Shown piece after piece: positions 54,949-64,000 of a stretch of DNA of 64,000 nucleotides. The notes under the pieces were generated by a model. That model was not told where the DNA came from, did not search any database, and worked only from the letters and a program-made list of their open reading frames with translations. Origin of the DNA: Marinobacter adhaerens HP15 (GTDB taxonomy: Bacteria > Pseudomonadota > Gammaproteobacteria > Pseudomonadales > Oleiphilaceae). Within the stretch, counting starts at the first letter, position 1, and the number at the start of each line of letters is the position of its first letter. Position numbers and translations under genes: made by a program. The DNA lies in contig NC_017506.1 in the NCBI RefSeq assembly GCF_000166295.1, forward strand, positions 1,984,001-2,048,000, given 5' to 3'.

Positions 54949-56518
54949 TCCCTACTCCCGCCCCAAATATCTCTGCCAATTTAGACATTATCCGTTCCGG
55001 GCTGATACCCATCACGCTGAAAACCAGAACGGCGAGATATGCTGTAATAAAAACACCCAGGATACTCAGCAGTAGTAGGACGTCTTTTCGCAAAAGCCTA
55101 TCTTTCCAGGTACTCCGATAGTGGGGAATCGTGCCAATAACCGGAATCGACTCGGGAAGTGCTAGATGGAGTTCCCGAGGCGAACGAATTCGTTGGTCAA
55201 ACATAACGAGTGCTGTTATCAGGCCAAGCACCAGAGCACTACCCAGGAATGGTCCGGCCAGCCCAATCTGATAGAGCTGAAGCCCGTCCCACTGGGTTGG
55301 GAATGTTGCAGGTTCCTGAATCTTATAGCTCACGCCTTCACCCTGAACATCCAGAGTCATGGAAAGCCTGGCGCGCTCGCGCCGCTGCAGCATGTCCTCA
55401 TATACATCACGCGTTACGTCGTAATCGCGAGTCAGTTCAGACAACTGGGCCTGATTCTCCGCGACACGCTCAGCCCGGGCGAAGGCTTCCTCCAGCAAAC
55501 GTTCCAAAGAGGCTAGACGATTTCTTTGAACCTCAAGGTCGGTGCGGCCTTCAGACAAACGCATCTTGAGGTTTTCATAGACGGGATTCTCGAGCACTTC
55601 GGTTACACTGCCTTCGCGGGAATCATCGCTCTGAGTCGAAACCTGTTGTTCAAGATCTCCGATTTGCCCTTTGATACTCACCACATCCGGATGGCGCTCA
55701 TGGTAACGCAAGAGCAACTCATCCAGCTCCTGCCTCAATGCCACCAGCCGTCTTTCAGCAGCAGATCGTCCCGGATCAACTGTAACCCGCCGAACTGGTT
55801 CCTCCTGAGATAACTGCTGCTGAGTAAGCCGAACTTCTGATTCAGTCTGCTGGATCTGAAGCTTGAGATTCTCTATCTCAGCTCGGAGGTTTTCAATGCG
55901 GCCACGGACATTTCCTTCCGTACCATCTTGATTATTCGATTTAAAGACTTTTAGTTTCTGTTCAGCCTCTTCGAGCTGTCGCTGGTAAGACTTGACCTGT
56001 GAATCAATAAATTCGAAGGCCGCCTGGCTTTCGCCCTGCTTTTTGTTAATTGTGCGCTCAATAAACCTGTCGAGTACCGAACTCAGAACGGTAAAAGACT
56101 GATTTGGATCCTTACTCGAGTAGGAAAGCTCAAGAAAATTTCGATTGGACACCCTGAGAGAGATCTGCTTACGGAGACCCGATATAGCAACATTTTTATC
56201 CTGATCAGACTCTGCCCCGGTCAGAAGCTCACTATCAAGCGCTATCTGCTCGAGGAATGAGCGACTCTCAACTAACTCACGCGCTTCGTTAATACGATCA
56301 ATCTGCGTGACTTCGGCCTGCCCGCGAAGAAGTGGCTCAAGGATGTTTGATTGATCGGCGTAAAGCAGCGCCTCTGATGTATAAGTCTTTGGAGTTACAT
56401 ATCCCCAACCCAAAACACCGGCAGTTGCAAGCATAAATACGATAGCGGCCGACACCCGATATCGGTACAACTCTCGCTTTATTGCTCGAAGGGTATCGAG
56501 GATAAACTGCAGATCCAT
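54938..56518 (-). CDS. polysaccharide chain-length determinant (Wzz/GumC, XrtA type)
   Basis: A 526-residue inner-membrane protein: N-terminal helix (VSAAIVFMLATAGVLGWGYV, about 22-42), a long periplasmic coiled coil (residues 160-400, rich in Gln, Glu, Leu and Arg), and C-terminal helices (GLAGPFLGSALVLGLITALV and LLLSILGVFITAYLAVLVF). This is the TIGR03007 type by recall. It works with the BY-kinase-like protein and the export lipoprotein to set chain length. No cytoplasmic kinase domain is fused. Confidence 0.92.
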   Translation of the reverse strand: MDLQFILDTLRAIKRELYRYRVSAAIVFMLATAGVLGWGYVTPKTYTSEALLYADQSNILEPLLRGQAEVTQIDRINEARELVESRSFLEQIALDSELLTGAESDQDKNVAISGLRKQISLRVSNRNFLELSYSSKDPNQSFTVLSSVLDRFIERTINKKQGESQAAFEFIDSQVKSYQRQLEEAEQKLKVFKSNNQDGTEGNVRGRIENLRAEIENLKLQIQQTESEVRLTQQQLSQEEPVRRVTVDPGRSAAERRLVALRQELDELLLRYHERHPDVVSIKGQIGDLEQQVSTQSDDSREGSVTEVLENPVYENLKMRLSEGRTDLEVQRNRLASLERLLEEAFARAERVAENQAQLSELTRDYDVTRDVYEDMLQRRERARLSMTLDVQGEGVSYKIQEPATFPTQWDGLQLYQIGLAGPFLGSALVLGLITALVMFDQRIRSPRELHLALPESIPVIGTIPHYRSTWKDRLLRKDVLLLLSILGVFITAYLAVLVFSVMGISPERIMSKLAEIFGAGVGNGR

Positions 56519-57157
56519 TTATAGCTCACCTCTGAAGATCTGTTTTCTGGGAACACTGATCACGTCTCCTGGCTGGAGGACATGATTGAAGTCCATATTC
56601 CCTTCGGAAATCAGCTCGCCGAGATCAAGGCCAAAGGTTTTATATTCGCCATCTACTTGGCGGTTCAGCGTCGCCCGACCGTCAGCGGCGAAGTCTGTCA
56701 ATCCGCCTGCCAAAAGAACCAAATCCAGAACCGTCATGCCCGGCTGAAACGCAACCGACTGGGGCGCTTCCACCTGGCCGGTAATCCTGACCCGGTTGCG
56801 ATACTCTTTGCTGGCAGGATTAACCACCATGACTGTAACCTCGGGGCTGCGCACCAATTCGCTCAACGCTACTCGTATCTCTGAGGCCAGCTCCTCGGGC
56901 CGTTTACCCTCCGCAATGACATCGCCAGTCAATGGCATCGAAATATTCCCGTCAGGACGGACGACGATGGTTTGTGAAAGCTCGGGGTTGCGCCAAACAT
57001 GAACCGAAACAGTATCTCCTACACCTATTTCATAGGGCTCTGATTGGGCGTCGGTGGCGGTAGGCATTGACTTCGTGGACGGAAGCCCCGAGCAGGCCGC
57101 TAAAAACGAAACCAAAGCGACAAGAAGGACTCCCTTAAACAACTGCGCGTTTCCCAT
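56519..57157 (-). CDS. polysaccharide export lipoprotein (Wza-like, PEP-CTERM type)
   Basis: A 212-residue secreted lipoprotein (lipobox LAAC, Cys22) with a Poly_export domain (YEIGVGDTVSVHVWRNPELS, VRPDGNISMPLTGDV) and a SLBB domain (VRITGQVEAPQSVAF, TVLDLVLLAGG). It is half the length of E. coli Wza, normal for the XrtA-associated version (TIGR03027 by recall). Its TAA directly abuts the ATG of the chain-length gene. Confidence 0.93.
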   Translation of the reverse strand: MGNAQLFKGVLLVALVSFLAACSGLPSTKSMPTATDAQSEPYEIGVGDTVSVHVWRNPELSQTIVVRPDGNISMPLTGDVIAEGKRPEELASEIRVALSELVRSPEVTVMVVNPASKEYRNRVRITGQVEAPQSVAFQPGMTVLDLVLLAGGLTDFAADGRATLNRQVDGEYKTFGLDLGELISEGNMDFNHVLQPGDVISVPRKQIFRGEL

Positions 57158-57193
57158 GAGCTTTCTCCAGATTCAGTTTATTCTTAGCAGCTT

Positions 57194-58600
57194 CTAGCGA
57201 ACACCCTTACCAAGCAACACGACCTCAACGGTCTGTATCATGATCAAGATGTCCATCATCAGGCTATGATTCTTAGAATAGTATAAGTCGTACTCAAGTT
57301 TGCCTTTTGCGTCCTCAATAGATGCACCGTAGGGGTATTTAAGTTGCGCCCAGCCCATTAATCCAGGCTTGACGTAATGCCTCGTGTCGTAAAACGGGAT
57401 TTTCTCTTTTAATTCAGAAACAAATTCCGGGCGCTCAGGGCGGGGACCAACTATGCTCATTTCCCCTTTGAGAACATTGTAGATTTGAGGAAGTTCATCA
57501 AGACGAGTATTTCGAATAAAAGCGCCAACTTTGGTCACTCGGCTATCGTTAGCAGATGCCCACTGAGCTTTGCCGTCTTTTTCAGCATCTTGCCGCATAC
57601 TACGGAATTTGTAGATCCTGAACTCGCGGCCAAGCATGCCGACACGTTTCTGGCTATAGAGAATCGGCCTTCCTGTTTCCAGAAAGACCGCCAGTGCAGT
57701 TAAGACAATGAACGGCAACATAACTACCAGCAAGGTCAGGCTGATAGCGAGATCCAGGAAACGCTTGGCAAAGGCTCTACTCTTGGACGCTTTGAAGCCT
57801 TCCGAAAAAACAATCCAGGATGGGTGCACCATAGCGAGCTTCGCTTTCTTTAGCTCCCGTTCATAAAAGTCCAGAGCGCTTGTAACTTCAACCCCGCGCA
57901 GTTTACATTCCATTAGATCTGGCACAGGCAGCCAACCACCCTCAGCTTTGCGACGTTCTTGCTGAGCGACAACTATTTCCGAGATTCGGTTTTTACGGCA
58001 AAACTCATAGAAGTCGTAGGGCGTACAAAGAAGCTTCTCTTGTTCCACGGTCGGGTCGGTGCTATCGGAAATGCACCCTAAAATGCGGACTCCCAGCGCA
58101 CGCATATTCTGTTCGGACTCCGCCAGCAAACCTCCAGCGAAATCACCAGCACCTAGAATCACAACCCGGCGCACCAGTTGCTCCGAGTCCACAATCCTGA
58201 GGAAGATCAATCTCATGAGAACAACGACTAACGAAGCCAGCATTACGGCCCAAAAAAGGTTGGAACTTCCAGGGTCTGCAGCAGGCACCATGACATAAAG
58301 GATGGTCAGCCCGATGCCCCCAACAAAACAGTAAGCAACCAAGGTTCTGAAAAAGAGAGAAGAGATACTTTCCTGCACCATAACCAGATATCCACCCATG
58401 GCCAGCGTTCCGCAGCTTAAGACGAGTGCAAACAGAAAAGCGGAAAGGATGTCGGTATGGACAGGCGCATAGTCGACCCCGACAAATGAAAGAATTAGGG
58501 TCAACAAATAGAAAACGGCAAAAAGGACCACGAACTCCAGAATGCCGAGCACCAAATGCGGTATGTGTATGTAATGCTTGCGAAACCGTATGTACGACAC
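57194..58600 (-). CDS. priming sugar transferase (polyprenyl glycosylphosphotransferase)
   Basis: A 468-residue enzyme that transfers a sugar phosphate to undecaprenyl phosphate and starts the glycan. Four N-terminal helices (residues 15-115), a Rossmann-like CoA-binding region (VVILGAGDFAGGLL), one more helix (LAISLTLLVVMLPFIVLTAL), and the catalytic C-terminal domain (YSQKRVGMLGREFRIYKFRSM, TRLDELPQIYNVLKGEMS, GPRPERPEF). This matches the TIGR03013-type transferase of PEP-CTERM loci. It is the first gene of the minus-strand operon. Confidence 0.94.
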   Translation of the reverse strand: MSYIRFRKHYIHIPHLVLGILEFVVLFAVFYLLTLILSFVGVDYAPVHTDILSAFLFALVLSCGTLAMGGYLVMVQESISSLFFRTLVAYCFVGGIGLTILYVMVPAADPGSSNLFWAVMLASLVVVLMRLIFLRIVDSEQLVRRVVILGAGDFAGGLLAESEQNMRALGVRILGCISDSTDPTVEQEKLLCTPYDFYEFCRKNRISEIVVAQQERRKAEGGWLPVPDLMECKLRGVEVTSALDFYERELKKAKLAMVHPSWIVFSEGFKASKSRAFAKRFLDLAISLTLLVVMLPFIVLTALAVFLETGRPILYSQKRVGMLGREFRIYKFRSMRQDAEKDGKAQWASANDSRVTKVGAFIRNTRLDELPQIYNVLKGEMSIVGPRPERPEFVSELKEKIPFYDTRHYVKPGLMGWAQLKYPYGASIEDAKGKLEYDLYYSKNHSLMMDILIMIQTVEVVLLGKGVR

Positions 58601-58864
58601 GCTGAACTTCCTTGTCGTCTGTTCGACAATCAGCGACAGACTAACATCAAATTACCCTGGCAGCTTTCTACCCTTTGCTGCCAGCCATGACCTCTCAAGA
58701 GGCATTCTGCGCTGAACACAACGCAATCTCAACAGATTGTATCTTTATGTAACATACTTTTACATTGTTTTATGTTGCTCAAAACTTCCGGGTTAAGACT
58801 GATTGTAATCGGCAACTATCTAGGAGAAAATCAAATTATTGGTGTTAGTTGGGAAGGAGTACCC
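58601..58864. promoter_or_regulatory. divergent control region of the polysaccharide operons
   Basis: 264 bases between the priming transferase (minus) and the deacetylase (plus). It holds an inverted repeat CTGGCAGC-N12-GCTGCCAG (58657-58684), a possible operator or stem-loop in the leader of the minus-strand operon, and an AT-rich stretch (58739-58775) where -10/-35 boxes are likely but not unique. ATTGTTTTAT in that stretch resembles the PEP-CTERM 13-base element only in part. The ribosome site GGAAGGAG precedes ATG 58865. Confidence 0.5.
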
Positions 58865-59773
58865 ATGCCACGCCCGGACGCAAGATCACCGCTCCATGCA
58901 ATGAGTATTGATGTGGAAGATTACTTCCATGTTGCTGCTCTCTCGCACGTAATAAAACCTAGCCAGTGGGACAGCCTGCCGAGTCGAGTGGTTCAAAATA
59001 CGGAAAGGCTGCTAGAACTGTTCAAACAGTATGACGTCAAGTCAACATTTTTTGTTCTCGGCTGGGTTGCAGAACGCTTTCCGGACCTCATCAGAAAACT
59101 CTCTGACGACGGTCATGAGATTGCTTCCCACGGATATAGCCACCAACTCATCTATAATCAATCTCGGGAAATTTTCCGGGAAGAAACCATCCGGTCCAAA
59201 AAACTTCTCGAAGACATTACCGGTAATCCCGTTCACGGCTATCGAGCGGCCAGCTACTCGATCACAAGGGAGTCACTTTGGGCCCTCGACATTCTTTGTG
59301 AGGCCGGCTTCAATTGGGACTCAAGCATCTTTCCGATCCGACATGATCGTTATGGAATTCCAGATTCGCCAAAAGCGCCCTATTCGATTCAAACGGAGAG
59401 TGGCAACGTTATCAGGGAGTTCCCACTGACCACGGCCAAAGTATTTGGCCTCTCAGTTCCCGCTGCAGGCGGAGGTTACTTCAGGCAATTTCCCTATCCA
59501 TTGTTCCGGTACCTGTTCCGTAACGCATCCGGCTTCGGAACGCACCCGCAGATGTTTTACCTGCATCCTTGGGAGATAGATCCCGACCAACCTAGATACA
59601 ACAATGCCAGTTGGCTCTCAAGGTTCAGGCACTACACGAACCTTGACCAGTGTTATGGTCGCCTAGAAACGCTCCTACAGGACTTCCGATTTGGCACGGT
59701 CAGTGAAAGTTACAATGCCTACGATCCTGACGAATCTCTGACTCGAAACTCCCAAATGGTGCGCCTGGCTTAG
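58865..59773 (+). CDS. XrtA/PEP-CTERM locus polysaccharide deacetylase
   Basis: A 302-residue NodB-type deacetylase. MSIDVEDYFHV carries the catalytic acid, HEIASHGYSH the metal-binding HxxxH, and GYRAASYS, FYLHPWEID follow. The DUF3473-type C-terminus is present. ATG 58865 is chosen because of the strong GGAAGGAG site seven bases upstream; the longer frame from 58772 has no such site. It corresponds to TIGR03006 of XrtA loci by recall. Confidence 0.92.
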   Translation: MPRPDARSPLHAMSIDVEDYFHVAALSHVIKPSQWDSLPSRVVQNTERLLELFKQYDVKSTFFVLGWVAERFPDLIRKLSDDGHEIASHGYSHQLIYNQSREIFREETIRSKKLLEDITGNPVHGYRAASYSITRESLWALDILCEAGFNWDSSIFPIRHDRYGIPDSPKAPYSIQTESGNVIREFPLTTAKVFGLSVPAAGGGYFRQFPYPLFRYLFRNASGFGTHPQMFYLHPWEIDPDQPRYNNASWLSRFRHYTNLDQCYGRLETLLQDFRFGTVSESYNAYDPDESLTRNSQMVRLA

Positions 59774-59796
59774 CCGGGCAAAGGACGTCGTTAGCC

Positions 59797-60846
59797 ATGT
59801 ATCTTGAATTTTTTGGACTGCACAGGCACCCCTTTCGGATTACACCGGAAGACGATTTCATTTACATGAGTCAGCAGCACTCCCGTGCATATGTCTATAT
59901 GTCTTCGGCTATCTGGAGCTCAGAAGGTTTCGTCGTAATTAGTGGTGAGATAGGCTCCGGAAAAACTACCTTACTCAAGAAAACTATCAGAAACCTTGAG
60001 GGCGACCTGAAGCTACTCAATATTTCCTACACCAATCTTGAGTCGAAAGATCTGTTTGGATTAATCCTTCGCAAGGCGGGTTTGAAAGTCGAGGATGACA
60101 GCAAGGTCGCCATGCTCTTTCAGATCACGGAGTACCTGGAGCGAATGGCGGCCGCAGGAACGCCCGTAGTTTTGACGATTGATGAAGCTCAGAATCTGAC
60201 CCGAGAAAACCTTGAAGACATTCGAATGCTGACCGGCATGGAAAGTATGGGCGGGCCTTCAATGCGGGTAATACTTCTTGGACAGCCAGAGCTAAAGGCT
60301 GCAGTGTCTGCGATACCGCAGCTCTCTCAGCGTGTAAAACTTTTCTTCCACCTGGAGGGGCTGACAGCTGCAGAAACAGCAGAATACATTGATTACAGGC
60401 TTCTTGTTTCTGGGCACGGCGGTAACAAGTTATTTGATGACGACACAGTTAGTGAGATTCACAAGCTCAGCCATGGCATACCCAGACTGATTAATAAGCT
60501 CTGTGACGGAATGATGATGTGCGCTTACTCGGAAGATCGGCCATTCATAGATCCTTTCGACCTGAAAGGTATTCGGAAGGACCTACTTGGTGAGGACGAT
60601 ACCGACGAGTCAGTTGACCAAAAGCCAGGTCGTCAGCGACCTAAGAAAGACATGGTGGAGACTAAGCAGCGTAAGCGGCATCAAAGCGAGGCAGAAGCTG
60701 ACTCGTCTCAGGTACTTTTGAGAATCGCTGAAGCTCTGGAGAGTATAGACAGAAGGCTTTCGCAGATGACGTCAAACCCAAAGGAAAATGAGGACCGCTA
60801 TAGCACCTCAAGCAATGTGAAGCCGCTGGCGCCAGGGCGAAAATAG
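59797..60846 (+). CDS. XrtA-associated ATPase (ExeA-like)
   Basis: A 349-residue AAA+ ATPase related to ExeA/GspA: YLEFFGLHRHPFRITPEDDF at the N-terminus, Walker A GEIGSGKT (50-57), Walker B VVLTIDEAQNL, LLGQPELK and GIPRLINKLCDG. The last 80 residues are charged and low-complexity. It is the TIGR03015 type of PEP-CTERM loci by recall. It follows the deacetylase by 23 bases and ends convergent with prpD, which starts 1.5 kb away and stops 28 bases downstream. Confidence 0.93.
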   Translation: MYLEFFGLHRHPFRITPEDDFIYMSQQHSRAYVYMSSAIWSSEGFVVISGEIGSGKTTLLKKTIRNLEGDLKLLNISYTNLESKDLFGLILRKAGLKVEDDSKVAMLFQITEYLERMAAAGTPVVLTIDEAQNLTRENLEDIRMLTGMESMGGPSMRVILLGQPELKAAVSAIPQLSQRVKLFFHLEGLTAAETAEYIDYRLLVSGHGGNKLFDDDTVSEIHKLSHGIPRLINKLCDGMMMCAYSEDRPFIDPFDLKGIRKDLLGEDDTDESVDQKPGRQRPKKDMVETKQRKRHQSEAEADSSQVLLRIAEALESIDRRLSQMTSNPKENEDRYSTSSNVKPLAPGRK

Positions 60847-60874
60847 AGGTTTTCCTAATCCGCCCCGCAGACCG

Positions 60875-62359
60875 TTAAATCAACAGTAAATTCATGAACT
60901 CATGAACAGGTGTGTTTTCCAGTTTCTCCGGATCCTGGCACATCTTTAGGACAGTATCGCAGCGTTTTGACGGAAGTCGCGTCTTGAGATTGGAAAGGAA
61001 CTTTTCTTCCAGAAGCGGCATACCTTCCTTCCGACGACGACGATGACCTATCGGATACTCGACCGCAATCTTGTCCGTGTTCGAACCATCATTGAAAAAC
61101 ACCTGAATCGCATTGGCGATGGAGCGCTTTTCCGGTTCCAGATATTCCCGGGTATACCGCTCGTCCTCCACAACTTCCATTTTATCCCTAAGTTCATCAA
61201 TTATCGGGTTAGCCCGGTGGAAACTGTCTTCATAATGCTCCGCGGTGAGGCTACCAAAGGCAAGCGGAACGGCAGCCATATATTGCAGGCAATGATCGCG
61301 ATCTGCGGCGTTTGCCAGCTTCCCGACCTTGGAAATGATCCGGATCGCAGATTCATGAGTGGTGATCACGATCTTATTTATCTCGTTCAGTCGGTCTTTA
61401 ACTTCCGGATACAAGATAACAGCCGCTTCTGCCGCAGTTTGAGCATGGAATTCGGCAGGGAAGGAGATTTTGAAAAGGATGTTTTCCATTACGTAGGAAC
61501 CGAATTCCTGAGGAAGCGAGAATTGGCGTTTATCCTCGGGTTTGAGCTTCTGATCTTTATTGGTTTTACTAAACAGAACGTCATAAAAGCCCCATTGGGG
61601 CGCTGTCAGCACTCCCGGAACGCCCATTTCACCTCGCATTGCAATATCCGCCAACCGGACCGCCCGTGACGTGGCGTCACCCGCTGCCCATGACTTCCGG
61701 GAGCCGGCGTTGGGAGCATGACGGTACGTCCTGAGGGATTGCCCGTCTACCCAGGCATGGGACAGCGCCGAAAGCAGCTGCTCACGATCCGCGCCCATCA
61801 ATCGGGAAGCCACCGCCGTTGAAGCCACTTTAACAAGCACCACATGGTCCAACCCAACGCGATTAAAAGAGTTTTCGAGGGCCAGGACGCCCTGAATTTC
61901 ATGAGCCATGATCATGGCTTCCAGAACGGTTCGCATCGTTAGCGGCTCTTTGCCTTCAGCAACCCGTTTCTGCGAAAGGTGGTCTGCAACAGCCAATATG
62001 GCACCCAGATTGTCCGATGGATGCCCCCATTCGGCCGCCAGCCATGTGTCGTTGTAGTCCAACCAGCGAACATTGCAACCAATGTCCCACGCAGCCTTTA
62101 CGGGGTCCAGTCGGTAGGGCGTTCCGGGCACACGGGCACCGTGCGGAACCATGGTGCCTTCGACGATTGGACCAAGATGTTTGGTGCATTCTGGAAAGCG
62201 CAGAGCCAGAAGAGCACAACCGAGAGTATCCATCAGACAATATCGGGCGGTATTCCAGGCTTCTTCGCTGGTTATTTCATAGGTAAGAACGTAATCCGCG
62301 ATTTTCTGCAGGACTTCGTCATAATCGGGACGTTCGTTGAGATCAAATGTTGCAGACAT
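60875..62359 (-). CDS. prpD: 2-methylcitrate dehydratase
   Basis: PrpD, 494 residues, an MmgE/PrpD-fold enzyme of propionate catabolism. [59 protein letters not shown] and [13 protein letters not shown] are characteristic. In organisms that use AcnD and PrpF, PrpD often takes part in a later or redundant hydration step. It lies 33 bases after prpF. Confidence 0.95.
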   Translation of the reverse strand: MSATFDLNERPDYDEVLQKIADYVLTYEITSEEAWNTARYCLMDTLGCALLALRFPECTKHLGPIVEGTMVPHGARVPGTPYRLDPVKAAWDIGCNVRWLDYNDTWLAAEWGHPSDNLGAILAVADHLSQKRVAEGKEPLTMRTVLEAMIMAHEIQGVLALENSFNRVGLDHVVLVKVASTAVASRLMGADREQLLSALSHAWVDGQSLRTYRHAPNAGSRKSWAAGDATSRAVRLADIAMRGEMGVPGVLTAPQWGFYDVLFSKTNKDQKLKPEDKRQFSLPQEFGSYVMENILFKISFPAEFHAQTAAEAAVILYPEVKDRLNEINKIVITTHESAIRIISKVGKLANAADRDHCLQYMAAVPLAFGSLTAEHYEDSFHRANPIIDELRDKMEVVEDERYTREYLEPEKRSIANAIQVFFNDGSNTDKIAVEYPIGHRRRRKEGMPLLEEKFLSNLKTRLPSKRCDTVLKMCQDPEKLENTPVHEFMNLLLI

Positions 62360-62392
62360 AGTGGAGCCTCCTTGCCCCCACTATAGATTCCG

Positions 62393-63571
62393 TCAGATGC
62401 TATCGCCAGGCACCCTCACCCAACCTTCCATCAAAACCCGCGCACTGCGGCTCATAATGGCTTTGGTTGCGGTCCACTGACCATCCACTTCCTTCGCTTC
62501 TGCCCCTACACGCAAAGTGCCTGATGGGTGACCAAAGGTCACATGGGTACGGTCGCCACCGCCAGCAGCGAGGTTTACGAGGGTTCCGGGAACGGCCGAC
62601 GCCGTGGCAATGGCCACCGCCGCGGTGCCCATCATGGCGTGGTGGAGCTTGCCCATGGACAGAGCGCGAACCAGTACATCGACGTCCTCTGCCCCGATGC
62701 TCTTCCCGCTTGACGATACGTAATCAGACGGTTTCGCCACGAAGGCCACTTTCGGGGTGTGCTGGCGATTGGCCGCTTCTTCGATGTTCTGAATCAGCCC
62801 CATTTTCACCGCACCATGGGCACGAATGGTTTCGAACCTCGCCAGGGCCGCGGGATCGGAGTTGATGTCGTCCTGCAGCTCGGTGCCTTTGTATCCGATG
62901 TCCCCGGCGTTCACGAAGATGGTGGGGATGCCGGCATTGATCATGGTAGCTTTCAAGGTGCCTTCGCCAGGCACTTCCAGGTCGTCCACCAGGTTGCCGG
63001 TGGGGAACATGGAGCCTTCGCCATCAGCCGGGTCCATGAATTCCACCTGCACTTCAGCGGCCGGGAAGGTCACGCCGTCGAGCTCAAAATCGCCGGTTTC
63101 CTGCACTTCACCGTTGGTGATGGGCACGTGGGCAACGATTGTTTTCTTGATGTTGGCCTGCCAGATACGCACCGTGCAGGTGCCATTTTCCGGAATACGG
63201 TCTTTGGCCACAAAGCCGCTGTTGATGGCGAAAGCGCCTACGGCGGCGGTGAGGTTGCCGCAGTTACCGCTCCAGTCCACAAAGGGCTTGTCGATGGAGA
63301 CCTGGCCGAACAGGTAGTCGACGTCGTGATCCGGCTGGGTGGGTTCTGCCAGGATCACAGTCTTGCTGGTGCTGGAGGTAGCGCCGCCCATGCCGTCGAT
63401 TTGCTTCTGGTAGGGGTCGGGGCTGCCGATCACCCGCAACAACAATTTGTCCCGGGCTTCGCCCGGGCTCTGGCAGGCTTCCGGCAAATCCTTCAGCCGG
63501 AAGAACACGCCTTTGCTGGTGCCGCCACGCATGTACGTGGCGGGGATTTTTATTTGTGGCTTGTGTGTCAT
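62393..63571 (-). CDS. prpF: AcnD-accessory 2-methylaconitate isomerase
   Basis: PrpF, 392 residues, a two-domain diaminopimelate-epimerase-like isomerase that converts the AcnD product trans-2-methylaconitate to the cis form. IPATYMRGGTSKGVFFRLKDLP at the N-terminus, GMGGATSSTSKT, DWSGNCGNLTAAVG (the active cysteine) and VTFGHPSGTLRVG are diagnostic. It overlaps the acnD stop by four bases. Confidence 0.96.
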   Translation of the reverse strand: MTHKPQIKIPATYMRGGTSKGVFFRLKDLPEACQSPGEARDKLLLRVIGSPDPYQKQIDGMGGATSSTSKTVILAEPTQPDHDVDYLFGQVSIDKPFVDWSGNCGNLTAAVGAFAINSGFVAKDRIPENGTCTVRIWQANIKKTIVAHVPITNGEVQETGDFELDGVTFPAAEVQVEFMDPADGEGSMFPTGNLVDDLEVPGEGTLKATMINAGIPTIFVNAGDIGYKGTELQDDINSDPAALARFETIRAHGAVKMGLIQNIEEAANRQHTPKVAFVAKPSDYVSSSGKSIGAEDVDVLVRALSMGKLHHAMMGTAAVAIATASAVPGTLVNLAAGGGDRTHVTFGHPSGTLRVGAEAKEVDGQWTATKAIMSRSARVLMEGWVRVPGDSI

Positions 63572-64000
63572 GCCGCACCTTCCGATTGCAGGAAATCCTC
63601 GGCAAACCGCTGCAACACCCCACCGGCGCTGTAGATAGATACTTCTTCAGCGGTGTCCAGGCGGCAGACGACCGGAATTCGCTCGGTGCTGCCGTTCTTC
63701 CGATGGATGACCAGCGTGAGCTCGGCACGGGGCGCCGGTGTGCCCTCCACGTCGTAGGTTTCGGTGCCGTCGATGCCAAGGGTCTTGCGGGTTGTGCCTT
63801 CCTCGAACTGCAGGGGCATCACGCCCATGCCGATCAGGTTGGTGCGGTGAATCCGCTCGAAGCCTTCGGCCACAATCGCCTCTACACCGGCCAGAGCTAC
63901 ACCCTTGGCGGCCCAGTCACGGGAGGAGCCCTGGCCGTAGTCGGCACCGGCGATGATGATCAGCGGCTGCTTGCGCTCCATGTAGGTTTCGATGGCTTCC
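63568..64000 (-). CDS. acnD: Fe/S-dependent 2-methylisocitrate dehydratase, C-terminal part
   Basis: The frame is open to the window edge; about 144 residues are seen. ETYMERKQPLIIIAGADYGQGSSRDWAAKG is the swivel domain of aconitases with GSSRDWA, followed by FERIHRTNLIGMGVMPLQF. The identity as AcnD rather than AcnA rests on the coupling to prpF. The Fe-S cluster cysteines lie outside the window. Confidence 0.9.
   Translation of the reverse strand, partial: EAIETYMERKQPLIIIAGADYGQGSSRDWAAKGVALAGVEAIVAEGFERIHRTNLIGMGVMPLQFEEGTTRKTLGIDGTETYDVEGTPAPRAELTLVIHRKNGSTERIPVVCRLDTAEEVSIYSAGGVLQRFAEDFLQSEGAA

Noticed and set aside
58739..58775. ATTGTTTTAT as a third copy of the PEP-CTERM upstream element
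   Set aside because: Only eight bases match (TGTTTTAT), and no -24/-12 promoter lies at the 26-base spacing.

Overview
The window reads as the chromosome of a marine gammaproteobacterium close to Marinobacter. This is inferred from the compact dnaX-ybaB-recR-rnd-ycgL-ycgN block, the AcnD/PrpF type of methylcitrate pathway, and a full XrtA/PEP-CTERM exopolysaccharide system. No rRNA, tRNA, CRISPR array, transposase or prophage gene was seen. Coding density is high and most genes overlap or abut, so long operons are expected.

Layout. (1) 1-7.5 kb: housekeeping genes on the minus strand (VWA protein, small membrane protein, ycgN, ycgL, rnd, recR, ybaB, dnaX), the 4.5S SRP RNA with a plausible promoter, and an Fe(II)/2-oxoglutarate oxygenase. 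(2) 7.6-10.3 kb, plus strand: a YeaD-type mutarotase overlapping an acyltransferase and an unusual SDR protein. (3) 10.4-20.0 kb, plus strand: the regulatory and sorting core of a PEP-CTERM system: PrsK histidine kinase, PrsR sigma-54 activator, PrsT TPR lipoprotein, a PEP-CTERM protein, an exosortase with a C-terminal EpsI-like region, and a second PEP-CTERM protein. (4) 20.0-39.1 kb: flippase, FG-GAP lipoprotein, glycosyltransferases, a nucleotide-sugar cassette (two SDR/RfbC-type enzymes, a SAF-type oxidoreductase, a sugar-1-phosphate cytidylyltransferase), PIG-L deacetylase, pyruvyltransferase, a RIFT-barrel protein, acyl- and adenylate-transferases, and a secreted lectin/lyase-like protein. 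(5) 39.2-58.6 kb, minus strand: PA14 lipoprotein, a frameshifted second flippase, then the classical exosortase-A-associated polysaccharide operon (glycosyltransferases, amidotransferase, O-ligase, FemAB and GNAT proteins, deacetylase, outer-membrane protein, BY-kinase-like protein, chain-length protein, export lipoprotein, priming transferase). (6) 58.9-60.8 kb, plus strand: XrtA-locus deacetylase and ATPase. (7) 60.9-64 kb, minus strand: prpD, prpF and the end of acnD.

How it works together (inference from family knowledge). The priming transferase starts a lipid-linked glycan, the glycosyltransferases and sugar-modifying enzymes build it, a flippase moves it across the inner membrane, and the chain-length/export proteins take it to the surface. 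The exosortase processes PEP-CTERM proteins that are exported with this matrix. PrsK/PrsR would turn on the PEP-CTERM genes through sigma-54.

The most interesting signals are regulatory. Both PEP-CTERM genes carry a sigma-54 -24/-12 promoter with an identical 13-base element exactly 26 bases upstream. The first also has a leader that fits a c-di-GMP-I (GEMM-I) riboswitch, with apparent compensatory base changes. The BY-kinase-like protein of the export operon has lost its P-loop lysine, its Walker B aspartate and its C-terminal tyrosine cluster, and one of the two flippase genes is split by a one-base frameshift.
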